From Prostheceraeus crozeri (Eukaryota > Platyhelminthes > Polycladida > Euryleptidae): 64,000 bases of DNA. The stretch covers positions 1 to 64,000 of the forward strand of contig CAJQUW010005236.1 in the NCBI GenBank assembly GCA_907163375.1, read 5' to 3'. Of this stretch, positions 24,277 through 34,172 are shown one piece after another. Numbering within the stretch: position 1 is the stretch's first letter; the number at the start of each line of letters is the position of its first letter. The position numbers and the translations under genes were made by a program. The notes under the pieces are model-generated. The model saw only the letters and a program-made list of their open reading frames with translations, was not told the DNA's origin and ran no database searches.

Positions 24277-26488
24277 CAGGCCTGTGATTACTCCTCAAAT
24301 TCCTCAAATTTGTTTATTACTCCTCAAAAATTCCTCAAATATAGCTTAACTATGAGAAATTCCTCAAATACGACACACTATAGACTAAATGTCGGATGAT
24401 GTATTGTTTTTTGGCGATGATACGTAAACTTCCAAACAAGAAGCTAAGATAGAATCCTGTAACATGTACCCTACTTCCATGCTAGTAATCATGAATCACT
24501 CATGATTTATTTCTTTTCTTTTTCTTCTCTCATGATTTATAACTTAATGATTTTTCTCTCACACACTTGGTAGATTTTAGATAGCGTAATCCCGCTGTGC
24601 TAGCTAGATCTGATATTTTGATTAGAAACAGACCTGTCCTTTTATCATCTGAATGGGCAGACTGTTCAATAGAATCTTTTCAATATAAAGGTGACAAACA
24701 TAATTTTGAAAAGAGCGACTTTCTCACCAATTCATTCCACATGAGGAGAGGAGAGCCGTTGCTTGTCCATCTAGTAAGTATTTTTAAATTTCTAGACATT
24801 TTAGGATATAATGATTTTCTTTTAGCCATGTTATATATTTAGCATATCAAAAATGAACCAGTCGTTAGCTTGTTTTTTTAATTTTGTTACCTTGAAGCAC
24901 TTTGTTACGTTGAATGTCGTTTTCATTTCTGCAAGCTACAGGGCTGCAGATGTTCCGGTTCGTCTGGAAGTTGTCCAAAGTTATTGTCTGTCGAACTCAC
25001 TCATTAAATGCTTTCACGTATTTAATTAGTGAAATACTGCGATCAACCTGCAGAAATTGTATATTTGAACACTGTCAGCAATTTTTTACTTCTAACTTCA
25101 TAATATTGCTTAGAATTCCAACAATAAAATGCTTGTTCAATTATTTTCATTAATTACCTTGACCTTTGTCACAACCTTCTTTATATGTTTCTGCGACTAT
25201 ATGGCTGCTAAATGCATGTCTGTACTTCTTAAAGAACTTAAGGATATCGATCTTCCATATCCATTATATGATAACATATAGGTAGCCCAGCCCACTTGGA
25301 TTTCAGTGCTCTTATCAACTGAAGCGTTTGTTTCACTCACTCTCTTCCATTTTATTTCCGCTGAACATGAACACATCCGACGGGGTAAAGCGGATGGTCC
25401 CTAAATTTAGTGTCTACATGCCTCCTGGTCACTAGCGTGCGGGGGTTGGAAGCGTATGAAGCTCTGCTATCTCATGAGTCTTTTTGCAGCTACATTTTCC
25501 AGGATCTACCGACCGACATTTATCCTGGATGAATTATTCACGTATAGATCGTTTTCATAATTTGCTGAACACAGGTTGGTGTGAAATTTGTGCACACATT
25601 GCTTATCGCTGTATGTGAACTTAGATTAATTAAGACATTGAACCACATAGTACTGGGTTGGTAGATTTTCAACCTGGGTCTGCTGCAAGATGTGGATGTC
25701 AATATCTCTTCGCAACTTCAAAGAATGTGATAATCTTTTACTTTTTGCCTGTATGAGACCAACAACTCAACTGGCAAGCCTGTTCCCGACACTTGTTTTG
25801 TGTTGTATGAGAGAATTCATGTTCATTTGAATGTAGATCGGAGCGATATGATCAAACGCTAACAAGTAAACAAAACCCACCAAAACTTAAGTAGCATAAA
25901 GTAAAATTAATAAATTAGTGTGTAATGTGGCGTATCCTTCATGATAAATTACTGACTATTTTTAAGTCACAAGCATTCCGTCAACGATTTTAAGCTTTCT
26001 ATACTTATGGTTACTCTCCTCCCAAATTTGTCTAAAGTCCATAAAAATTAATCGTTGCAAAGCTCCAGATGCATGTGGTTGAGGATATATCCTACATTCA
26101 AAAAATTACAGTATACAAATCTGACAAGCATAATTGAATTGGAGAATATAGCGTGAAGCAGAGCGATATCAGCAGCTTGATCTGACATCCTCTGTTCGAC
26201 ACATTCTAAGCAGATAATACTTGAGGCAACAAATTAATTTCGTAACAACGCGGGAAGTGATTATGACCAAGTCAGTATTCCTTTGCAATATACACAACTT
26301 CAAAAAGTGGGGTGTGGTCAACCCTTGGGTTACCTTCTTCGTTGTGACTTTCATGATATGAAATTTGGCCCAAAATCCGTGATAAAAATTTGTAGTTTTT
26401 CTTGCAATTATCATATTTGGCTCCGTTTCCATTCCTCAAATTTTTCACAAAAAATCCTCAATTTTTTCATAGGCTAATCACAGGCCTG
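24277..26488. mobile_element. Non-autonomous inverted-repeat DNA element inserted in the LINE
   Basis: The 14-bp terminal inverted repeats are exact: CAGGCCTGTGATTA at the left and its complement at 26475-26488. The target duplication is TATGTG (24271-24276 and 26489-26494). Removing the element restores the LINE reading K-E-L-V-M-W-I-C-S, which confirms the boundaries. Subterminal zones carry direct TCCTCAAA units on the same strand at both ends (24289-24390, 26433-26460). No transposase was recognised. The interior contains a repeat also found at 1790-2160. A 6-bp duplication and CAGGCC ends suggest a short-TSD hAT group; this assignment is inference. Confidence 0.88.
24540..24900 (+). repeat. 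Dispersed repeat, copy 2 (inside the inserted element)
   Basis: This segment is the reverse complement of 1790-2160 at roughly three-quarters identity by eye. On this strand an open frame (24597-24842) reads ...RPVLLSSEWADC...SFQYKGDKHNFEK..., and parts of it (LARS.ILI..RPVLLSSEWADC, SFQY, DKHN, HMRRGEPL) are legible in the other copy. The stretch before CATCTA|GTAAGT near 24775 looks like an exon with a donor. The family is unknown to me. Confidence 0.7.
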
Positions 26489-27290
26489 TATGTGGATATG
26501 CAGCTATCTATCCAAACGTAAGCAACGTGTATATGCCAATGGTAGTTTCTCTAAGTGAAATGATGTGACTAGCGGCGTGCCCCAAGGCAGCTTCATGGGC
26601 CCATTATTATTTTGCTTAGTAATGGATTCCTTACAACCTGTCTGTAACAATTCCATCTTCGTACAATATGCAGACGACTTGACCATACTGCATTTCATAC
26701 GGCATCAAAATGAAGACAATCTTCAAAGTGAAATGCGCAATGTTCTGTGTTGGATTGATAATTGCTGCCTTAGTGTGAACGCTCAAAAGTGTAAATCAGT
26801 GGATATTATTACAAAAAACAATATTCATATTGACCCTGTTTTGCTTTCGGACAATTCTCCGATGGTTCAAACATCTACAGTAAACATTCTTGGCTGTTGT
26901 TTTTCATCAGATCTGAAGTGGAATTCTAATATCCTCAATTTGTTGAGGAAGGCCTCAAAGCGTATTTATATTTTACTTCATTTGAAACGTTCTGGTTTTC
27001 CAGCTGAGACCATTTTCAGTATTTACTGCGCTTTAATTAGACCTGTGCTTCTGTATGTTTATCCAGCATGGTGTAACATCCCGGACTATCTGAAGCGTTA
27101 ACTGTTTAGTGTTGAGAAAAGGGCCTTGCGCATCATTGGTGAAGAGCTTAGTGACCATCTTTCTCTCTTCACCATGGGAGACAATATCTGCCTGAAGCTG
27201 TTTAAAAATGTGGAGTCTCAACGTAACCATCCTCTTCAATGTTTTTTTGATGAAAAAATGTGGAAAAAACAAGAAGTTTATCTTTGTTGA
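26489..27290 (+). pseudogene. LINE ORF2, C-terminal half of the reverse transcriptase
   Basis: After the insertion the RT resumes with SGVPQGSFMGPLLFCL (motif B) and QYADDLTILHF. The YADD catalytic box is at 26667-26678. VNAQKCKSVDII follows, then ILGCCFSSDLKWN and the thumb-like segment ending RPVLLYVYPAWCNIPDYLKR. A stop at 27099-27101 follows, but LFSVEKRALRIIGEE, a conserved C-terminal block of CR1/L2-group proteins, continues in the same frame to about 27290. A TGA at 26556-26558 replaces a Trp. Together with the upstream half this is one decayed RT gene. Copies of the same general type occur at 51765-52250. Confidence 0.88.
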
Positions 27291-27466
27291 GGAGACCAAA
27301 AACTAAGACAAGGCGATTTTTGCATTCGTTTATAAAGTATTGCCCTTCATAATTTTCTCGTGTCTTATATTAACCTATTTGTACATTAACCTTTTTGTTT
27401 TGTAATGTGTTCACCGCGTTTCGTGAAACAATAAAGAGAATCTTATCTTATATATCTTATCTTAAC

Positions 27467-28261
27467 AATTTATAACCAGGTTACATGGTAATCGAAGATG
27501 CCACTAAACGATTCATTTATCTTCCACTTGTTGTTATTGGAATAGTGCGTTTCTTCCATGGAAAAATGTAGGATAATAGCTGCGCCTATGACATAGCGAT
27601 CAAAAATTATGCACTTGCAACTGCCAAATCCTCCTTATAATTGTTTCCATCAGTGTGATTTTTTTCTTGTCAAATAAGATACTGCACATAGTACGATGAA
27701 TTGCAGTCCTGTGCCATGGACTGATAATTTTTCTTCTAAAAAATATCAGTAGCAACATTGATAGTGGAAAGGTAGGACAGGAAGCTTCAGGTGCGGCTCT
27801 TAAAAATTGTGACAGCAAGTCTATCCCGGATCCTGTATGTCTGAGGCAGCCACTGTCATTTGGCCATTGCAGTTCATAGAGGCACGAAGAAGTAGACGAT
27901 GTCTGGGGCAGTTAAGTCACCGACCGAATAGATGCGCTGTTATTGGTTTGTAAGCGAACAGATGCATTTCATGATTCCATACAGGAGAAGTAATGTACAT
28001 CGATAACGAAGACATCAATTCGAGAACCTTTTCGGAGAGCACCATGGAGCAAGTGTTCAATAGCCCGCAGAACAAAATTACGTGTTCATGCAACGCTTTC
28101 TTGCCCATATGACTATATTCATCCGAAACTCGGCCCATGAACAAAGTGGTAGTAGCACCTCGCCTGAACGAATTCATTGTTAGCGTCGCGTTACAAACAA
28201 CGGGCTACATTAGCGCAAGCAACTACCGTAATGAAGAAATAATATATGTTCCTTGTCATTA
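27467..28261. other. No feature recognised
   Basis: Sequence just 3' of the LINE tail. Frames at 27600-27818 and 27917-28177 (-) have no motif. Confidence 0.45.
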
Positions 28262-28436
28262 GACGGAAGCACATTTGGCGACACGCCTCTCTACCATGTT
28301 TCCGACTTCCAATTTACCCATTCTCTTTCTTTCGTGCTAAATGTAAAGCAAGAATGCAGACTGTGTCCATTATAAAAGTCAGGTTTGAACCCAGGTCTCC
28401 TGAACGCATGGCGAACACTATACCACAAAGCCACCA
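28262..28436 (-). repeat. tRNA-headed SINE family 2, copy 1
   Basis: On the minus strand it starts GGTGGCTTTGTGGTATAGTG, followed by a B box GGGTTCAAACC. The body contains TTTAGCACGAAAGAAAGAG and AGAGAGGCGTGTCGCC. It aligns along its length with 30836-30988. Confidence 0.7.
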
Positions 28437-30581
28437 AATCTTCAATACTCTACCGCGACCAATAGGCCTCAATTTTCGCTGCTAAACTTCAACCCACTCT
28501 GGGGGCGCCTAAGAGGCTCACCTCGCACTCGATGGATAGGCATGGTCACCGAAGGCCTACAAGTCTGGAGAGTGTCCTTACATCAAGCGGAGCAGCTCGC
28601 TGATGATTGTCTGTTTCAGGAGATAGTAGAGTTGATGAGATAGTCAGATCGAAATGAGGAGGAAATGCTGATTATAAACGCAACTTATCTGATGCAATTG
28701 AAATAGTCAGCATCAGCTCGAAAAGTTTTCATTATTTTTAAAGTGTGAATATGATTTTGAAGATTTTTAGATAATAGATTTGTGGATATTGCTTTCAGTC
28801 GAAATATGTCATATTCCAGTTTAACTGCTTCTAAGCGATCAACCTAAATTAGTCGGTTGAAAAAATTGTAATCTGAATCCAAGCAGAAGCTCAATCTGAC
28901 ACGCCTGCATTGTACATAGACCGGTGAAGCGAAAAATCTATTGATCAACGGAATTATCATGTTTCATTAAATTGTAATTTAAATTGAATTTAGATGTTTG
29001 AGGAATCTGCAGATGAAAACATTTTCAATTTTTCTGAAATTCAAAACTGCTTGATATCCTGAGTATCGTATTGTGATTATGTAGAACCTGTCCTATCTCG
29101 GCATCTCGATCTATCGGAAGAGGAGGTCGAGTCCCCCGAGTATGTCAACGGAATGCTGTGACAATAATACCGAGAACTGGATTCTATCTGAACGCAAATT
29201 CGAACTATAAACGTAAACAGATCAAAAATACAAATACTACGTCTTTCAGGCAAGGTTGGGCCAAAACTTCGGTCAAAACCCACGCCCAAGTTTCAATAAA
29301 TATATTGAATCAAGCAAACGAAGTACATTATTTGCATTTTGTGCTGACATAAAGATTCTTCTGCAGGCCAAAATTTTTCATGTTAGTGTGGTATTAGTGG
29401 GAAACGATTTTTTATTACAACAACTGTTTAACGCTATAAGGTTTTCCTTTAATTTAGCCAAGTGATCCTCTGACTAAAGTGATCTACTAAAGATTTTTTA
29501 TTTAATGATGATTGAATTACTCATAACAAAGCAATTGTTTTCATTTTATCATTAGGAAACATTAGTAGACTTAATAAATAGTATAGCTGCGTAGTGGTTA
29601 AACATTTTAGAATTCGAAATTGGAATGGATTTATGTTTAGATAAATGTTGGCTGTTGCATACAATATAGGGTGCGAAGATATAAAATATATGAAGTATAA
29701 AAAATTCAACATGCTTAAGTGCAATAAAATGCATATAAGTTTACAGAAAATACAATATGTACGAACTTTCAATACAGTGTGCTGTCAAGCCTATAATGAA
29801 ATAGCTAGTAAACGCAAGCATTTCTTATTTGAAATATTCTGTGAATTGAGTGGAATTTCGATCAAAAAAATCAGAGCTTCATGCTCTCATCATTTAGTTC
29901 CAAGATTCAAATCAAAACATCAATTTTCATAACTTGATTTGTATAAATGCAGCATTTATAGAAAACCCAAGTTTTGCATCACTTGCCCAAGGTCCAACCT
30001 TGCTTCAGGCACTCCCGACTGTCAGACCACGTGAAATGAAGCATTTTCTTACACATCGCACTTGTTACCAAAACAAGATTACTTTGAAACCTCATCATTA
30101 ATTCGTCGCTGTTAAACTTCTTGATCACATTAAAGTCAATTTCAGTGCATTTAAGGGCGAATTGAGAAACTAAATAGAGATTGATTTGATAATCTGGAAG
30201 GCGGAGACTATGTCTGTGATTCAAATAAATGTCAAATCAATCATATTTGTTCGTTTAAACTCTTCGTTTGACTTCCGAAAACAATCCTGAGTTGACAAAG
30301 CGTGAGCTTGTGTCTGAGAAATGTTGATCTGTCAAAAAATAGTCTCAGCTTATATTTGAACCGATTCTTTCTCTGCGGTGCACCTTCTATTTATCAAATG
30401 CGAAGCAAACATAAATGAATCTGCTATTGAGAAGCGCAGGCATTGCACCAACTACATCTTAGTGTGTGGCATAGTTGATTTGAACCGTTCTCTTTGATTT
30501 ATGAAAGACTTGATCCCAGCAGTCGAAGTTTTCCGCTAATAATTGAATTTCATGGCCATCCGGGCATTCGACCGATACAGT
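28437..30581. other. No feature recognised
   Basis: Spacer between the two family-2 SINEs. A frame at 29645-29932 (+), 95 codons, is rich in AAA/ATA codons and looks compositional. Confidence 0.45.
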
Positions 30582-30693
30582 CATAGAAATTGATAACAAT
30601 CAAAGCTCTAGAATGGAAGTAAAGCTTCATGCGATGCCATAGAAATTGATAGCAATAAAACCTCTAGAATGGAAGTAAAGCTTCATGCAATAC
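30582..30693 (+). repeat. 56-bp tandem duplication, two units
   Basis: The units 30582-30637 and 30638-30693 both start CATAGAAATTGATA and contain TCTAGAATGGAAGTAAAGC. I count five differences in 56, so it is fairly recent. No coding sense. Confidence 0.9.
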
Positions 30694-30835
30694 ACAATAG
30701 TGGCCCAAAAATCGTACGCTAGATTTTCATTGATGATTCATCCCCCAACTTAGTTCCCCCGGATGTACCGAGACCTTGAGTCAATTTCCATTCTAGTCAA
30801 CTTCAGATAAACAATCTATTTCGGTGGATGCAAAT

Positions 30836-30988
30836 GCCTTGTGGTGGAGTGTTCACCTTGCGTACGAGAGATCTAGGTTCTAGTCTAAGACTGCATTTCT
30901 GGCTAAACTATCAGCACGAAGGAATTAGAGCGAGATCAATGGAATTCGGTCACATGGAATAGAGGCGCGCCACCCAATGCAGCGCTTA
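30836..30988 (+). repeat. tRNA-headed SINE family 2, copy 2
   Basis: GCCTTGTGGTGGAGTGTTCA is followed by GGTTCTAGTC, a B box that has drifted. The body keeps TATCAGCACGAAGG and ATAGAGGCGCGCCACC, matching the copy at 28.3 kb. Confidence 0.7.
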
Positions 30989-31537
30989 ACAAAACTCGAG
31001 CAGCTAGCGTAAAAAGTAGTATATTAATCCGGTAAAACTGCGATTTTGCTTCCGTCATTTGGTAATGTATGTAAAGCGTTTATTTTTGTCAATGAATGAA
31101 AATCGTCACCAGATTCCCATAATTGAAGTATGCAATAAGACGGTTCTCCAATTTTTTCCATTCAAGTTTGTTGAAAGAAAATAAATTATACTTTTACATG
31201 TTGTCCTACTTCTTACTGTAGGTAGTGCTTACAGCTTGCGCAAGATTGCACTCCTCAGAGGCAATTGTCGATTTGAGTAAGGCGGTCATTTCTTACAAAT
31301 GCATATTATACACTATGTATATGAAAAGTGAAATGTTTCTAAGAATACGATTAAAGAAATCCGGCTGAATCGAAAACAGTAATAAATTTTGTGGCGAATT
31401 AAAGCACTTCCTAATTGACTGCTAGATTGTTTGAACTTGATGTTTTGCAACATTAATGTTCATCGAATATCTATGTTGTTCATAGAGATTTTGATTTTGA
31501 ATGTAATTGATACCAGACCTTGATTGATCGTTTAAGT

Positions 31538-32667
31538 CAGTGTTTCTTAAGGTGGGCCCTGTGGCCCAAAAGTGGGCCCCAGGCTTTTGGAAGTGTACTG
31601 GGTGAGTGACGGAAAAATGAAAGCCAGTATTTGAAAAGAACGACGATAATTTTTCTTGTTTGTGCTTAACGAATTAGTTTTATAGATCTTTTTATTGCAT
31701 ATATCTAATATTACTTTTATAGATATAAATAGTATTATAATCATTTCGGTTTACGAATTGCTTAAGAAATTAAGGTGACTATGGTGACTGGAAGTTATCG
31801 ATCGTAGACCAGTCAGATATTGGTTATATCTACGCAAGCTTGTCGCTGTTTGAGTTCATATCATATTCTCTGCGCAAGTCTCGATGGCACTTCGGACAAA
31901 CGTCAATGTGTGAGACGCCTTAAAGAGGAATTTTTGCATCTTGGATTCCAATCATCCGACGATGGAAAGCCTGAATGCATTGAATGTGGAACAACCCTAA
32001 TGAACGGTTCAATGAAATCTTCGAAGTTATCAAAGCATCAAAATGACAAACATCCATTATCGGTTGGAAAAGATATGACCTACTTTCAACGTCTAGCGAA
32101 GAAACACACGGATAATGCGCCTATGAAACTGTTCGATTTTACTCGAAAAATGCATCAAAATCAAGGGAGTCATTGATAAGACAATACACGCTGTTTTCGT
32201 CTTGGACAGTTCAAGTTTCATGTTTGTGATTTAGTGAAATTATCATAGAGATTTAATTGCTAATCAGGAATACACACTTATCTTTTCTAAGTTCGATTTT
32301 TTCAAGTTTTAGGTTACGCAAGTGGTAGACTTTAGGGTAACTTGTATGTAAAAGATCAAGAAGTACAAATAGATTTCACGATATATAGACCGACGAGTGT
32401 AAGTATATCATTTTTAGGGTTTGTCATTGAAAATGAGAAGGCAAAAGAAAACTTACATATAAAGGTAACGAAAGACGTTTATTGTACAAATATAATATTT
32501 CCATCAAATAGTGTTTTACAAGTATTTAAACTATGAGCATATTGAGGACAATCATTCAAATTTGATATTCACAACCTGTAAAAACAAGCTTGATTTTTAA
32601 AAAATGGGCCCCAATTTTTCACTAAGGAAAAACTGGGCCTCAGCACGTCAAGCGTTGAGAAACACTG
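31538..32667 (+). mobile_element. hAT deletion derivative with BED zinc finger
   Basis: The ends are CAGTGTTTCTTAA at the left and TTGAGAAACACTG at the right, inverted with one mismatch. They are flanked by an exact 8-bp target duplication GTTTAAGT (31530-31537 and 32668-32675). GGGCCC-rich subterminal motifs (GTGGGCCC, GGGCCCC) lie inside each end. This is the textbook hAT signature. Only the N-terminal BED part of a transposase remains (next entry); the catalytic core is absent, so the copy would have needed a transposase from elsewhere to move. Confidence 0.92.
31820..32176 (+). pseudogene. N-terminal BED zinc-finger remnant of a ZBED5/SCAND3-like hAT transposase
   Basis: The frame is about 118 residues and begins at a TTG, so the real start is not defined. 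It contains RLKEEFLHLGFQSSDDGKPECIECGTTLMNGSMKSSKLSKHQNDKHP split here as LKEEFLHLGF, then C-X2-C (ECIECG), SKLSKH and NDKHP: a BED finger of the C-X2-C...H-X4-H type. YFQRLAKK follows, the usual continuation in ZBED5/SCAND3/FAM200-like transposases. In that family an RNase-H core and a dimerisation domain follow, but here the frame ends and no core is found before the right terminus. The finger binds DNA in autonomous relatives; whether this copy is expressed is unknown. Confidence 0.8.
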
Positions 32668-32770
32668 GTTTAAGTGATACCTTCATATTAGCGACGTGCG
32701 GTCATGTCTTCAGGACATGCTTTTAATTAACTGCTTCATTACGATTATCTACTTTTGATTGCTACTAGAT

Positions 32771-32950
32771 GGTCTCCGTGGCACATTGGTCAAGTGCTTG
32801 GCCTGCCGATCTTTCATTTCAGTGGTCGAACTCCGAAAGTGTCATAGGAAGTCGGCAGGAAAGGCATCCATGCTTCAGTAAAAAAGTCTCAGCAATGTTC
32901 AAGCACCAGTATGTGGTGGGGAGTGGCAACGTTGAGCCATCATTTTTTAT
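32771..32950 (+). repeat. tRNA-headed SINE family 1, copy 1
   Basis: GGTCTCCGTGGCACATTGGT leads into CAAGTGCTTGGCC and a B box GGTCGAACTCC. The body has TCATAGGAAGTCGGCAGG and ends near GGGGAGTGGCAACGTTGAGC. It lies just outside the hAT derivative. Confidence 0.75.
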
Positions 32951-33939
32951 TACTTTTTTCGCTAGCAATGATGCTCAGTGAAGCCTGTAGCATAATCGTA
33001 GCCAGTGAGATATTTTGAGTTGAAGAGAATACCCGTCTTAATCTAGAGCTATAAAGTGCATCTTAATATCGAGGTTGTATGAACTTTGATTGGAGCTGTT
33101 TGGAAATTTGCCAACCTGTGTCTCATAAAAATATGTTTGGTGAGTAATAATTAATTTCTTGAGCTACTGGTTCTGTGTTTGTTAAATCTGAAGAAAATAA
33201 AAAGGGCAGATGACATACTTTTCAACCGCCGTAAAGGTGTTTAGTTGACAAGTTTCCTATCTACATGTACATTGTACATCAAATATCTCAGTCGCACGCA
33301 ACAAAACCACAAGCATTAGAAATCCGATCTTCACAATGCGTCACCGTTCAGTTTATTTGTGAGCGGTATTGTATCTCACAAATGTCTGCTTTTACGTTTC
33401 CGTTGATCGAAATTCAGACATATTCATTACATTAGTGAAGTATAATGTCACTCGAAGTCGATGTTTAAATTATCGACGTCAGAGTTTTTTTATCTAACAA
33501 CGAAATACAAATTTTGTTGCTGAGAGGCCTTTTCTACAATCCTCTATCAACATTTCATGTTGACATAGACTTTTAGCTTAATACACCTCATTAGTTTCCA
33601 TCATGAACAAAAGGATTTAAAGATGGCAACACAGAAGCTAATTTGATGGACAAATAAAAAAGTCAATACTGAAGTAGAATTGTACTCTAAAACTACCGTA
33701 GAGATAATAGCTTGATAAGGCAAAACGCCAGTTACTTCTTAAATACATTTTACCCTAGAATGAATAATTTTGAAACAAATCCTACGTCTTGCAGCGTGTT
33801 GATCGTCTCGTCATGATAAATATTGTCTACAGCACTGAAACCCGGCGAATCAAGCTAGCAAGAGCTAATCGTAGGCGAAATGCTATTCCTGATTTCAACT
33901 TAACTAAGTCGAATCACACATGATCTTCTTATTGCTTTA

Positions 33940-34172
33940 ATTAATCATATTGATAGTTGCAGGAAAAGTATAGTATTAGCAGATGACTCTAACCTAAACT
34001 GTATTAAGAATGATAGTTTTTGCTGCTGAATTATGAATGATCTACTTCCAATTTTTTCACCCTCTTGTGCTGCGCTAGGGGATAATGTTGGAGATATCAT
34101 CTCTATTTATGAGTGTGATTCGACTGATCTGATGGAATCTTGTCTCATCAGTTTGTATGAAATCCTATTATG
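33940..34172 (+). pseudogene. Possible LINE endonuclease fragment
   Basis: In one frame with a single stop it reads SIVLADDSNLN, then LLPIFSPSCAALGDNVGDII. This resembles the LINE block IVL.GDFN...L......RGDN..D.I seen at 22980-23100 here. The match is short and degraded and could be chance. Confidence 0.3.

Larger units (their letters stand above)
22200..27466 (+). mobile_element. CR1/L2/Jockey-type LINE interrupted by a DNA element
   Basis: The non-LTR retrotransposon reads endonuclease, reverse transcriptase, 3' UTR. It ends with AATAAA at about 27430 and a short ATCTT-type tail (27440-27466) of the kind CR1/L2-group LINEs carry. Its 5' limit is uncertain; sequence from about 22000 may be its leader. 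The RT is split by the element at 24277-26488. No ORF1 was recognised, so the copy may be 5'-truncated. Breaks seen in the coding part: one extra T in the T-run at 23255-23262, TAG at 23470-23472, a frameshift near 24060, TAA at 24158-24160, TGA at 26556-26558 (Trp in relatives) and TAA at 27099-27101. The clade cannot be set without a tree. Confidence 0.9.

Noticed and set aside
29645-29932. 95-codon plus-strand frame
   Set aside because: Composition-driven (many AAA/ATA codons), no motif, no flanking splice or promoter signal.
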